Of a stretch of DNA of 64,000 nt, positions 44,070 to 54,869 are shown one piece after another (position 1 is the first letter of the stretch; each line of letters begins with the position of its first letter). The stretch comes from Bacteroides intestinalis DSM 17393. Lineage in GTDB: Bacteria > Bacteroidota > Bacteroidia > Bacteroidales > Bacteroidaceae. A program made the translations under genes and the position numbers. The stretch spans positions 682,001 through 746,000 of the forward strand of contig NZ_ABJL02000008.1 in NCBI RefSeq assembly GCF_000172175.1. Direction: 5' to 3'. Under the pieces are notes generated by a model, which ran no database searches, had not been told where the DNA came from, and worked only from the letters and a program-made list of their open reading frames with translations.

Positions 44070-46196
44070 ATGATACAGTTATTTCACCGCATGATCTCTG
44101 CCACCCTCAGTATTTCTGAGAAACAAATCGGCCATACGCTCGATTTATTGGCGGACGGAGCTACTATTCCCTTCATCAGCCGTTACCGTAAAGAAGTTAC
44201 CGGAGGATTGGATGAAGTGCAAATTGAAGCAATCAAAACCCAATATGAGAAGCTGAATGAGCTGGCTAAACGAAAAGAAACCATTGTCAACACTATCAAC
44301 GAACAGGGAAAAATGACTCCTGAACTACAAAAGCGTATTGATGAAACTTGGGATAGTACCATTCTTGAAGATATTTACCTACCCTACAAACCCAAACGCC
44401 GTACGCGTGCAGAAGTAGCCCGCCAGAAAGGTCTGGAACCCTTGGCAACACTACTGATGTTGCAGCGGGAACCGAACCCGGAGAAGCGCGCAGAAACATA
44501 CGTCAAAGGAGAAGTGAAAGATGCGGAAGATGCATTGAAAGGAGCACGGGATATCATTGCAGAACAGGTCAGTGAAGACGAACAGGCACGTAACACCGTA
44601 CGCTTCGCCTTCTCCCGGCAAGCTGTCATCACGGCTAAAGTGGTGAAAGGAAAAGAGAGTGAAGCTGATAAATACCGGGATTACTTTGAATTCAGTAAAC
44701 CCCTGAAAAAATGCACCTCACACCAATTGCTGGCTATTCGCCGTGCCGAAGCCGAAGGGCTATTGAAAGTCAGCATAAGCCCTGATGATGAAGAGTGTGT
44801 GGAACGTCTGGAACGCCGTTTCGTCCGCAGCAACAATGCTTGCGGAGAACAAGTGGCGGAAGCCGTACAGGATGCCTATAAGCGTTTACTGAAATCTTCT
44901 ATCGAAACGGAATTTGCCGCACAAAGTAAAGAACAGGCGGACGAAGAAGCCATCCGGGTATTCGTTCAGAACCTGCGCCAATTATTACTGGCTTCTCCAT
45001 TGGGACAAAAGCGGGTAATGGGCATCGATCCGGGATTCCGTACAGGTTGCAAAGTGGTATGCCTGGATGCGCAAGGTAATTTACTGCACAATGAGAATAT
45101 CTACCCGCATGCCCCGGTATACAAAACCACAGAAGCTGTGTCTAAAATACAAAAGATGATAGAAGCTTACCATATAGAAGCCATAGCGGTAGGAAACGGA
45201 ACGGCAAGTCGTGAAACAGAAGAGTTTCTGAAACACCAGACCTTCAGGCAGGAAATTCAGGTATTTGTTGTAAGCGAGCAAGGGGCTTCCATTTACTCTG
45301 CATCCAAGATTGCGCGTGATGAATTTCCGGAATACGACGTCACAGTGCGCGGAGCTGTATCCATCGCCCGCCGATTGATGGACCCGTTGGCTGAATTGGT
45401 GAAAATAGACCCGAAATCCATCGGTGTAGGTCAATACCAGCATGACGTAGACCAGACGAAATTAAAGAAATCACTGGACTTGACCGTAGAAAGTTGCGTA
45501 AACCTGGTGGGAGTAAACCTAAATACGGCAAGCAGCCACCTGCTGACTTACATTTCGGGGTTAGGTCCTCAACTGGCACAGAACATAGTAAATTACCGAG
45601 CTGAAAATGGTGCATTCACATCGCGTAAACAACTGATGAAAGTGCCGCGCATGGGAGCCAAAGCTTTTGAGCAATGTGCCGGTTTCCTTCGTATTCCGCA
45701 ATCCAAAAATCCTTTGGATAACACAGCCGTTCACCCGGAGAGCTATTGTATAGTAGAACAAATGGCCAAAGACTTGGGATGCAGCGTGGCAGAGCTTATT
45801 ACCAGCAAGGAACTGCGCCTGAAAATCCAACCTGAAAAGTACCTCACCCCTACCGTGGGCATGCCTACTTTGAAGGATATTCTACAAGAATTGGACAAAC
45901 CGGGACGTGACCCGCGAGGTCCGATCAAGATTTTTGAATTTGACAAGAATGTGCGTACAATCAATGACCTGCATGAAGGTATGGAACTTCCCGGCATTGT
46001 AGGTAATATCACCAACTTCGGCGCTTTCGTGGATATAGGCATTAAAGAAAACGGTCTGGTTCATCTTTCACAACTTGCCGACCGTTTTGTTTCGGATCCG
46101 AATGAGATTGTATCTATTCACCAGCATGTCCGGGTTCGGGTATTGAGTGTGGACACGGATCGCAAACGGATCGCTTTGAAGCTGATCTCAGAGTAA
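44070..46196 (+). CDS. tex: Tex family RNA-binding transcription accessory protein
   Basis: 708 residues. N-terminal helical Tex domain (FISRYRKEVTGGLDEVQIEA, YLPYKPKRRTRAEVARQ), YqgF/RNase H-like domain (MGIDPGFRTGCKVVCLD, about 322), helix-hairpin-helix motifs (YISGLGPQLAQNIV, MKVPRMGAKAFEQCAGFL) and a C-terminal S1 domain (GIVGNITNFGAFVDIGIKEN, about 640). Binds nucleic acid and affects transcription or RNA turnover. Its 3' end overlaps the convergent protease gene by 83 bp. Confidence 0.95.
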   Translation: MIQLFHRMISATLSISEKQIGHTLDLLADGATIPFISRYRKEVTGGLDEVQIEAIKTQYEKLNELAKRKETIVNTINEQGKMTPELQKRIDETWDSTILEDIYLPYKPKRRTRAEVARQKGLEPLATLLMLQREPNPEKRAETYVKGEVKDAEDALKGARDIIAEQVSEDEQARNTVRFAFSRQAVITAKVVKGKESEADKYRDYFEFSKPLKKCTSHQLLAIRRAEAEGLLKVSISPDDEECVERLERRFVRSNNACGEQVAEAVQDAYKRLLKSSIETEFAAQSKEQADEEAIRVFVQNLRQLLLASPLGQKRVMGIDPGFRTGCKVVCLDAQGNLLHNENIYPHAPVYKTTEAVSKIQKMIEAYHIEAIAVGNGTASRETEEFLKHQTFRQEIQVFVVSEQGASIYSASKIARDEFPEYDVTVRGAVSIARRLMDPLAELVKIDPKSIGVGQYQHDVDQTKLKKSLDLTVESCVNLVGVNLNTASSHLLTYISGLGPQLAQNIVNYRAENGAFTSRKQLMKVPRMGAKAFEQCAGFLRIPQSKNPLDNTAVHPESYCIVEQMAKDLGCSVAELITSKELRLKIQPEKYLTPTVGMPTLKDILQELDKPGRDPRGPIKIFEFDKNVRTINDLHEGMELPGIVGNITNFGAFVDIGIKENGLVHLSQLADRFVSDPNEIVSIHQHVRVRVLSVDTDRKRIALKLISE

Positions 46197-47037
46197 TCAC
46201 AATAGCAATAATCATCAACGCGGTGCACAGGATGGAGCCTTCGAAACCGAATGTACCGCCGTTGATGATATTCTCTTCCGGTAATTCTAAAGACAATAAA
46301 GTACCGCCCAATCTTCCTCCACTTACTTCGAAACCGAGAATCGGACCTTGCAGCCAATTCCAGAAAAGATGAAGAGCGATGGCAAACCATAAATTACGCG
46401 TATATATATAGGTGGAACCAATTAAAATTCCCGCCAACAATATATTCAGAAAAGCAATCAGAGAAAAGTTGGGATTAAAAATATGCATCAGGGAAAACAA
46501 TGCAGAAGAAAGAAACAATGCCACAAAGCGATTTACACCTGCGGCCAGCAAATGCCCCAGAACAAAACCACGAAAAGCAATCTCTTCTGTAAGGGCAACC
46601 AGCAACATTAATATCCAGGACAACAGCAATTCGTACGCGCTAAAGTGCACGGCAGCAATTTCAACCTCTCCTATCGCATATAATATTCCAAATCCGACAG
46701 CATAGATTGCCAGGGCAACAAATGTACCCCAGAAGATGTCTTTTGCACGCCCTTTCAGGGATAATCCCAAATCCGCAACCGGAAGGTGATCCCAATTCTT
46801 CAGCAGAGTCCAAGCCGCCAAAAAACTCCCGGCCAGAAAAGTACTCTGCATCACAACTTCTTCCAAAATTCCACTTATCTTAAAAAAAGAGATAGGTTTT
46901 ATGCAAACAGCTGCCAACATTCCGGTAAATCCCAGCATCAAAAGTATATAAACGATAATCTTTGCTGCAACAACCAGATAAGTGACGAGTTTTGACGGTT
47001 CCTTTACAGTATTTGCATCTTCATTCATTGATTCCAT
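46114..47037 (-). CDS. CPBP family intramembrane metalloprotease
   Basis: 307 residues, about 8 membrane helices. CPBP (Abi/CaaX-type) motifs are present: TEEIAFRGFVLG (EExxxR), LFSLMHIFNP (FxxxH) and ALHLFWNWLQG (HxxxN). Cleaves or processes membrane substrates; in bacteria the substrate is usually unknown. The C-terminal tail is encoded within the 3' end of tex (83-bp overlap, opposite strand). Confidence 0.87.
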   Translation of the reverse strand: MESMNEDANTVKEPSKLVTYLVVAAKIIVYILLMLGFTGMLAAVCIKPISFFKISGILEEVVMQSTFLAGSFLAAWTLLKNWDHLPVADLGLSLKGRAKDIFWGTFVALAIYAVGFGILYAIGEVEIAAVHFSAYELLLSWILMLLVALTEEIAFRGFVLGHLLAAGVNRFVALFLSSALFSLMHIFNPNFSLIAFLNILLAGILIGSTYIYTRNLWFAIALHLFWNWLQGPILGFEVSGGRLGGTLLSLELPEENIINGGTFGFEGSILCTALMIIAIVITLRSASKRSVCDPCPHSIPEPGHAGE

Positions 47038-47068
47038 ATCCTCTCGTTTCTTTATGTTAATACCCCGG

Positions 47069-47076
47069 CAAAAATA
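47069..47076 (-). promoter_or_regulatory. Putative promoter of the CPBP protease gene
   Basis: Minus-strand TATTTTTG, 31 bases before the start codon; no clear -33 element. Confidence 0.4.
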
Positions 47077-47118
47077 CCTATAAAATTAAAAATAGAAAGC
47101 TATTTGCTGTAAAAACCG

Positions 47119-47126
47119 TATATTTG
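47119..47126 (+). promoter_or_regulatory. Putative promoter of the leucine-rich repeat gene
   Basis: TATATTTG, 22 bases before the ATG at 47149; -33 element not clear. Confidence 0.4.
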
Positions 47127-47148
47127 TCTAAACATATATGTAACAGCC

Positions 47149-48210
47149 ATGAAGATAAAACGAATATTCGCCACTATAATGCTGGCTGCATGTACTTATG
47201 TAGCAGTTGCACAAAATACAGGCAACCCAGCCAATAACAAAACATTTTTCGTTGCCAAGCCCGGTACTTTAGTATCCATGCTCACAGAAGATGAAGCCAA
47301 CAGCATCACTCATCTTACATTGACCGGAAAACTGAACGCTATTGATTTCAAACACCTGCGGGATGAATTCAAAAATTTGCAGGTACTGGATATCTCCAAT
47401 GCGTCAATCAGTACTTATGCTGGGAAAAGCGGCACTTTTCCTGACCGTTTCTATATATATCCACCAAATTGTGTACCTGCTTATGCATTCTGCCAGCAAA
47501 CCAATGACAGTACCTTTACCGGAAAATCAACGCTCCGGAAAATTATTCTTTCAGAGAAAATCAAGAACATAGAAGATGCTGCATTCAAGGGGTGTACGAA
47601 TCTGCAAGTATGCCAATTACGAAAAAAGACTGCTCCCAATCTGATGTCTGAAGCTTTGGCAGATAGTATTACGGCCATTTTTGTACCTCTGGGTAGCAGT
47701 GACTCTTACCGTGGCAAGAAACATTGGGATACCTTTGCCGTGATAGAAGGCGAACCTGTAGAAGTATCTGTACAGATAGGGTTGATGGGAAGCCTTGCCA
47801 GTGAATTGGTAGAAGCCGGTTTGCAGCCTAAGGATGTAAACTTCCTGACTGTGGAAGGCAAACTGGATGAAGCTGATTTTATCCTGATCCGGGATTATAT
47901 GCCTAATCTCGTTGCTGCAGATCTTAGTAAATGTAGCGCCACAGCTATTCCCGAATATACATTCACCCAGAAGAAATACTTACTGCGTATTCAGCTTCCC
48001 AAAGGTTTGAAAAGTATCGGTCAACGTGCTTTCAGCGGCTGCGGACGTTTATGTGGTACATTGGAATTACCTGCCGGAGTGACGGCTATTGAATACGGCG
48101 CATTTATGGGATGTGATAACCTACGTTATGTAGTAGCTACAGGGAACAAGATTACGACTTTAGGAGACAACCTGTTTGGAGAAGGAAAGAACAAATTGAT
48201 TTATAAGTAG
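47149..48210 (+). CDS. BspA-type leucine-rich repeat exported protein
   Basis: 353 residues. Signal peptide (1-21, ending VAVAQ), then two sets of BspA/Treponema-type leucine-rich repeats (LRKIILSEKIKNIEDAAFKG, LLRIQLPKGLKSIGQRAFSG, LELPAGVTAIEYGAFMG). Segments resembling LTLTGKLNAIDFKHLRDEF and LTVEGKLDEADFILIRDYM show an internal duplication. Secreted or surface, possibly for adhesion; function unknown. Confidence 0.85.
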   Translation: MKIKRIFATIMLAACTYVAVAQNTGNPANNKTFFVAKPGTLVSMLTEDEANSITHLTLTGKLNAIDFKHLRDEFKNLQVLDISNASISTYAGKSGTFPDRFYIYPPNCVPAYAFCQQTNDSTFTGKSTLRKIILSEKIKNIEDAAFKGCTNLQVCQLRKKTAPNLMSEALADSITAIFVPLGSSDSYRGKKHWDTFAVIEGEPVEVSVQIGLMGSLASELVEAGLQPKDVNFLTVEGKLDEADFILIRDYMPNLVAADLSKCSATAIPEYTFTQKKYLLRIQLPKGLKSIGQRAFSGCGRLCGTLELPAGVTAIEYGAFMGCDNLRYVVATGNKITTLGDNLFGEGKNKLIYK

Positions 48211-48220
48211 CTACGAGCTA
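48209..48220. repeat. Short dispersed repeat agctacgagcta
   Basis: The same 12-mer occurs at 3517-3528, and related words build the arms of the terminator at 48222-48303. Confidence 0.5.
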
Positions 48221-48221
48221 C

Positions 48222-48303
48222 AAAAAAACTACGAGCTACGAGTAACTGTGCTATGCCTTGCCAGCTTATCACACAGAAAAATCTCGTAGCTCGTAGTTTT
48301 TTT
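48222..48303. terminator. Bidirectional terminator between convergent genes
   Basis: Perfect 21-bp arms: seven A plus ctacgagctacgag (48222-48242), and its complement ending in seven T (48283-48303), with a 40-nt loop. It separates the converging leucine-rich repeat and ABC-F genes and has a T run for each direction. Confidence 0.85.
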
Positions 48304-48319
48304 ATAGCTTGTAACTTAC

Positions 48320-49945
<1,626 letters not shown>

Positions 49946-50002
49946 TTATTTAGCGATTTACAATTTATTACCTAATACCTATTACTCTGTATTTTGCGGG
50001 TG

Positions 50003-50010
50003 CAAAGATA
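50003..50010 (-). promoter_or_regulatory. Putative promoter of the ABC-F gene
   Basis: Minus-strand TATCTTTG, 69 bases before the start codon at 49933. Confidence 0.5.
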
Positions 50011-50065
50011 GACATTTTTCTATGAATACTCGTAGAAATGCGCTGTCAATCTGACATAAAAGTAT

Positions 50066-50073
50066 TACCTTTG
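50066..50073 (+). promoter_or_regulatory. Putative promoter of grpE-dnaJ
   Basis: TACCTTTG, 79 bases before the grpE ATG at 50153. The 49934-50143 gap thus holds divergent promoters. No CIRCE-type repeat was seen. Confidence 0.5.
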
Positions 50074-50152
50074 CGGCGTTTTAGACAAAAGCTGCCTATT
50101 TGGCAAAGTTTTTGTTGGTACAGCGATATACTAACTTAAACCCTTGACAGCA

Positions 50153-50785
50153 ATGAAAACAAATCCTTTTTACAAGAATAATAAGAATAGAAATATGGAC
50201 CCGAAAGAAAAAGAAAACATCAACGAAGAAGAGTTAATGTCCGAAGCTGCCCAGAAGGAAGCTGCGGAAAATGAAGAATCCCAAACGGAAGATGTACAGG
50301 ACGAAACTGTCCTGACAGAAGAGGAAAAGCTTGCCAAAGAGCTGGAAGAAGCAAACAAAGTAATAGAGGACCAGAAAGATAAGTATCTGCGCCTTTCTGC
50401 CGAGTTTGACAACTACCGTAAACGCACGATGAAAGAAAAAGCTGAGCTGATCCTGAACGGTGGCGAAAAGACCATCAGCAGTATACTTCCAATCGTGGAT
50501 GACTTTGAACGCGCTCTGAAAAACATGGAAACTGCCACCGATGTAGCAGCCGTGAAGGAAGGAGTGGAATTGATTTATAACAAGTTCATGTCTGTATTGG
50601 CACAGGACGGCGTAAAAGTAATCGAGACTAAAGAACAACCTCTCGACACTGATTACCACGAAGCAGTCGCCGTCATTCCCGCACCGGATAAAGCTTTGAA
50701 GGGCAAGATTCTAGACTGTGTACAGACCGGATACATGCTAAACGACAAAGTAATCCGCCATGCCAAAGTGGTGGTAGGAGAATAA
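50153..50785 (+). CDS. grpE: GrpE nucleotide exchange factor
   Basis: 210 residues from the first ATG (50153); a start at 50195 ([12 protein letters not shown]) is also possible. Acidic N terminus, long coiled coil (about 60-110, [20 protein letters not shown]), [23 protein letters not shown] and the C-terminal beta-domain with DTDYHEAV and [12 protein letters not shown]. Partner of DnaK/DnaJ. The dnaJ gene follows after 10 bp. Confidence 0.95.
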   Translation: MKTNPFYKNNKNRNMDPKEKENINEEELMSEAAQKEAAENEESQTEDVQDETVLTEEEKLAKELEEANKVIEDQKDKYLRLSAEFDNYRKRTMKEKAELILNGGEKTISSILPIVDDFERALKNMETATDVAAVKEGVELIYNKFMSVLAQDGVKVIETKEQPLDTDYHEAVAVIPAPDKALKGKILDCVQTGYMLNDKVIRHAKVVVGE

Positions 50786-50795
50786 CATAATATAT

Positions 50796-51977
50796 ATGGA
50801 AAAAAGAGATTACTACGAAGTACTGGAAGTCGAAAAGACAGCAACGGTAGAGGAAATAAAGAAAGCCTATCGCAAAAAAGCCATTCAATATCATCCTGAC
50901 AAGAATCCGGGTGACAAAGTGGCGGAAGAAAAATTCAAAGAAGCGGCAGAAGCATACGACGTACTAAGCAATGCGGACAAGCGTGCCCGTTATGATCAAT
51001 TCGGTCATGCAGGAATGAGTGGTGCTGCCGGAAACGGTGGTCCGTTCGGTGGCTTCAGTGGCGGCATGTCTATGGATGATATCTTCTCTATGTTCGGAGA
51101 TATCTTTGGTGGACATAGCGGTGGCTTCGGAGGAGGTTTCAGCGGTTTCGGAGGAGGATTCGGAGGTGGAAGTTCGCAACGTGCGCGTTTTCGCGGTTCG
51201 GACTTGCGCGTAAAGGTCAAACTGAACCTGAAAGAAATTTCTACCGGTGTAGAAAAGAAATTCAAACTGAAAAAATATGTTCCATGCGACCATTGTCATG
51301 GTTCGGGTGCTGAAGGTGACGGCGGTTCGGAAACTTGTCCGACCTGTAAAGGTAGCGGATCGGTGATTCGCAACCAGCAGACAATCCTCGGTACGATGCA
51401 GACCCGTACTACCTGCCCTACTTGTGGTGGCGAAGGAAAAATCATCAAGAATAAATGTAAGGTGTGTGCCGGAGAAGGTATCGTCTACGGTGAAGAAGTA
51501 GTAAGCGTGAATATACCTAAAGGTGTAATGGAGGGTATGCAGCTTTCTATGAGCGGTAAAGGAAATGCCGGTAAGCACAATGGTGTTCCGGGTGACCTGT
51601 TGATTCTTGTAGAGGAAGAACAGGATAAAGAACTGATCCGCGACGAAAACGACTTGATTTACAACCTGCTTCTCAGCTTCCCGACAGCTGCTTTAGGTGG
51701 CGCGGTAGAAATACCCACCATCGACGGCAAGGTGAAAGTGAAGATTGAGTCGGGCACCCAACCGGGTAAAGTACTCCGGCTTCGCGGAAAAGGACTGCCA
51801 AGTGTGAACGGATACGGTACGGGAGATTTATTAGTAAATGTTAGCGTATATGTACCGGAAGCTCTTAACAAAGATGAGAAAAAAGCACTCGAAGAAATGG
51901 AAGGCTCAGACAATTTTAAACCGAATACTTCTATTAAAGAAAAGATTTTCAAGAAGTTCAAGAGTTTATTTGACTAA
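50796..51977 (+). CDS. dnaJ: DnaJ co-chaperone
   Basis: 393 residues. J domain with YHPDKNPGD (HPD), a Gly/Phe-rich linker (about 75-130), four zinc-binding CxxCxGxG repeats ([32 protein letters not shown]) and the C-terminal substrate domain. Type I DnaJ. Ends at a strong terminator 31 bp later. Confidence 0.96.
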   Translation: MEKRDYYEVLEVEKTATVEEIKKAYRKKAIQYHPDKNPGDKVAEEKFKEAAEAYDVLSNADKRARYDQFGHAGMSGAAGNGGPFGGFSGGMSMDDIFSMFGDIFGGHSGGFGGGFSGFGGGFGGGSSQRARFRGSDLRVKVKLNLKEISTGVEKKFKLKKYVPCDHCHGSGAEGDGGSETCPTCKGSGSVIRNQQTILGTMQTRTTCPTCGGEGKIIKNKCKVCAGEGIVYGEEVVSVNIPKGVMEGMQLSMSGKGNAGKHNGVPGDLLILVEEEQDKELIRDENDLIYNLLLSFPTAALGGAVEIPTIDGKVKVKIESGTQPGKVLRLRGKGLPSVNGYGTGDLLVNVSVYVPEALNKDEKKALEEMEGSDNFKPNTSIKEKIFKKFKSLFD

Positions 51978-52007
51978 GCCGACTTTAAACTGAAAATAGA
52001 TTTTTAG

Positions 52008-52056
52008 CAGTATCAGTTAAAGAATGAGCATAAACTCTAACTGATACTGTTTTTTT
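52008..52056 (+). terminator. Intrinsic terminator after dnaJ
   Basis: Perfect 12-bp stem (cagtatcagtta at 52008-52019 with 52038-52049), 18-nt loop, seven T residues. The rest of the 222-bp gap carries the next promoter. Confidence 0.85.
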
Positions 52057-52136
52057 ATAATTGAAAGACTCTTTGAGTTATAAAAGAAAAAACGTCAAAA
52101 CTAATTGCAGCTATCTGTTCATATAGATAGTTTTAC

Positions 52137-52144
52137 TATCTTTG
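52137..52144 (+). promoter_or_regulatory. Putative promoter of the metalloprotease-susCD operon
   Basis: TATCTTTG, 55 bases before the ATG at 52200; the -33 region is not clear. Confidence 0.45.
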
Positions 52145-52199
52145 CCGTCCCCTATTCTATGAGTAGAAAGGGGAGCATGATGATAATTGATAATAACTG

Positions 52200-54827
52200 A
52201 TGAAACTTAAAACAATTTTGCTGACTACAGTGGCTACAGGCGCTTTCATGTGTGAGCCTGTCATAGTGCATGCTGTAAATTCTACGCCCGATTCTATGGG
52301 ATGGTTCCGGAAGAAAAAGAAAAGTGAACCTAACGACAGTGTTAAATCAAAAAACGAGTACGAGAAACTGACCGGAGACGGTAGCATCATTCGCCGTGGT
52401 ATGTTCAATGTGTACCAGAAAAAGAACGATTACTATTTTGAGGTACCGACGAACCTGCTGGGCAGAGACATGCTGGTAGTGAACAAGCTCCAACGTGTCC
52501 CTTCCGAACTGAATGAGGCCGGAGTGAACCGCGGTACCAATTATGAAAACCAGATGGTTCGCTTCGAACTGGATAAGGCAACAAACAAGTTGCTGATTCG
52601 TCAAAGCCGCCCTCTTCCCCTCGCTCCTGCCGAAGATGCCATCAGCCAGTCGGTACGTGATAATTATATTTCTCCATTGATAGCCGGCTTCAAGATCGAG
52701 GCATTCAACAATGACTCTACCACCATGGTCATCAAAGTGAATGATATTTATGATGGTACAGAGACAAGCATCAATAATGTATTTACCAATATAAATCTGG
52801 GAACCTCTTCCATCAAGAATCTGTCACGCATTCTCTCAATCAAGTCATTCGAGAATAATGTGGTGGCTACGTCCGAACTGACCACGAAAGTGACCGAAGG
52901 AACGACTTCCATCTATGTAACTGTCGAAGTAAGTTCGTCACTGATGTTACTGCCGGAAACCCCGATGACCGGCCGCCTGGATAATGCCCGCGTAGGCTAC
53001 TTCACCAATCCTTTGCTTAGCTATAGCGACGGACAACAACGGGTTAGCAAACAACAGTTCATCACTCGCTGGCGCCTGGAACCGAAACCGGAAGATCGCG
53101 AGCGCTATCTGCGTGGTGAGTTGGTGGAACCGGCTAAACCGATTGTATTCTACATAGAGAATTCCACACCGTATCGTTGGCGCAAATATATCAAACAAGG
53201 TATCGAAGACTGGCAGGTTGCTTTTGAACATGCCGGTTTCAAGAACGCCATCATCGCCAAAGATATTACGGACAGCATGACGGTAGACATGGACGACGTG
53301 AACTATTCCGTACTGACCTATGCAGCCTCAACCAAGGCAAATGCTATGGGTCCTTCTATTCTGGACCCCCGTTCAGGAGAAATTCTGGAAGCGGACATCA
53401 TGTGGTGGCACAATGTGCTGAATATGCTTCAGGAATGGATTACCGTACAGACAGGTACTGTACGCCCGGAAGCACGCGGCATTAAGTTATCCGATGAACT
53501 GATGGGTGACGCCATGCGTTTTGTGGCCTGCCATGAAGTAGGCCACTCTTTAGGATTGCGTCATAACATGATGGGGTCATGGGCATTTCCCACGGACTCA
53601 CTCCGTTCCAAGTCATTTACCGACCGGATGAACTCTACCTCTTCTTCCATCATGGATTATGCCCGTTTCAACTACGTAGCACAACCCGGTGACGGAATAA
53701 CTGCACTCTCACCGCATATCGGTCCTTACGATCTTTTTGCCATCGAATACGGTTATCGCTGGTATGGTAAGGAAACTCCGGAGGAAGAAAAGGATTTGCT
53801 TTATGATTTCCTGAGCCGCCATACAGACCGTCTTTATAAATACAGTGAGGCGCAGGATGTACGTGATGCCGTAGATCCCCGTGCACAGAATGAAGACCTG
53901 GGCGATGATGCCGTACGTTCTTCCCAGTATGGCATTGCAAACCTGAAACGGATTGTTCCCGAAATTATCAAATGGACAACTACTGGGGAGAAGGGACAAA
54001 CGTATGAAGAAGCTTCACGTCTATATTATGCAGTGATCAACCAATGGAATAATTATCTGTACCATGTACTTGCCAACATAGGGGGTATATATATGGAAAA
54101 TACAGTGGTAGGTGACGGTCAGAAAACTTACACTTTTGTAGAGAAGGAGAAGCAGCAGGCCGCTTTGAAATTCTTACTTGATGAAGTATTGACTTACCCG
54201 AAGTGGTTATTCGACGCAGAAGTGGGTGAATATACCTATTTGCTTCGCAACACTCCGCTGGGCATAGTAGAAAATGCACCGACACAAGTATTGAAGAATG
54301 CCCAATCTTATATTCTTTGGGACCTCTTATCCAATAACCGCCTGGTACGTATGCTCGAAAATGAAGCTGTGAATGGTAAAAAGGCTTTCACAGCCGTAGA
54401 GTTGATGGACGGTTTACACCGCAGTATCTTCGCAACCACGGAGAGAGGCGCACTACCTGATGTCATGACACGTGCCTTACAGAAAAACTTTGTAGATGCC
54501 TTGATTACAGCTGCTGCCGAAAGCGAAGGAGTCAAAATCAACAAAAAATTAATGGATAACCACTTCCTGCTGGATAACCAAATCCCCCTTTGCAGTTGTG
54601 ACGAGCATGCTCATCGTACACTGGATTCAGATCGTATGGGTGCCCGCCGCGAATTGAATTTTTACGGTTCCCAGCTAAATCGCATCTCAGATGCCATCTC
54701 CGTGAAACGAGGAGAATTGCTTCGTATCAAGGATTTACTCCAGAGTCGCTTAGGAACATCGGATGTGGCAACCAAATATCATTATAAAGATATGATTCTT
54801 CGTATCAACACAGCATTGGGACTTTAA
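52200..54827 (+). CDS. Zinc-dependent metalloprotease (DUF5117/DUF5118 type)
   Basis: 875 residues with a signal peptide (1-25, VIVHAVNS end). DUF5117/5118-like region (about 50-400), then the gluzincin/metzincin motif CHEVGHSLGLRHNMMGS at about residue 444 (HExxHxxGxxH) and SIMDYARFNYV (Met-turn-like). Exported zinc protease of Bacteroidales. Next to a SusCD pair it might process glycoproteins so their glycan or peptide can be taken up; inference from context. The susC gene follows after 42 bp. Confidence 0.9.
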   Translation: MKLKTILLTTVATGAFMCEPVIVHAVNSTPDSMGWFRKKKKSEPNDSVKSKNEYEKLTGDGSIIRRGMFNVYQKKNDYYFEVPTNLLGRDMLVVNKLQRVPSELNEAGVNRGTNYENQMVRFELDKATNKLLIRQSRPLPLAPAEDAISQSVRDNYISPLIAGFKIEAFNNDSTTMVIKVNDIYDGTETSINNVFTNINLGTSSIKNLSRILSIKSFENNVVATSELTTKVTEGTTSIYVTVEVSSSLMLLPETPMTGRLDNARVGYFTNPLLSYSDGQQRVSKQQFITRWRLEPKPEDRERYLRGELVEPAKPIVFYIENSTPYRWRKYIKQGIEDWQVAFEHAGFKNAIIAKDITDSMTVDMDDVNYSVLTYAASTKANAMGPSILDPRSGEILEADIMWWHNVLNMLQEWITVQTGTVRPEARGIKLSDELMGDAMRFVACHEVGHSLGLRHNMMGSWAFPTDSLRSKSFTDRMNSTSSSIMDYARFNYVAQPGDGITALSPHIGPYDLFAIEYGYRWYGKETPEEEKDLLYDFLSRHTDRLYKYSEAQDVRDAVDPRAQNEDLGDDAVRSSQYGIANLKRIVPEIIKWTTTGEKGQTYEEASRLYYAVINQWNNYLYHVLANIGGIYMENTVVGDGQKTYTFVEKEKQQAALKFLLDEVLTYPKWLFDAEVGEYTYLLRNTPLGIVENAPTQVLKNAQSYILWDLLSNNRLVRMLENEAVNGKKAFTAVELMDGLHRSIFATTERGALPDVMTRALQKNFVDALITAAAESEGVKINKKLMDNHFLLDNQIPLCSCDEHAHRTLDSDRMGARRELNFYGSQLNRISDAISVKRGELLRIKDLLQSRLGTSDVATKYHYKDMILRINTALGL

Positions 54828-54869
54828 AACCAGTTTTCAATTTAAGTATTAATTTTATTATTTTAACGG

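Noticed and set aside
50964..51578. Long reading frame opposite dnaJ
   Set aside because: Shadow of the GC-biased dnaJ codons; no family features, and the plus-strand gene is certain.
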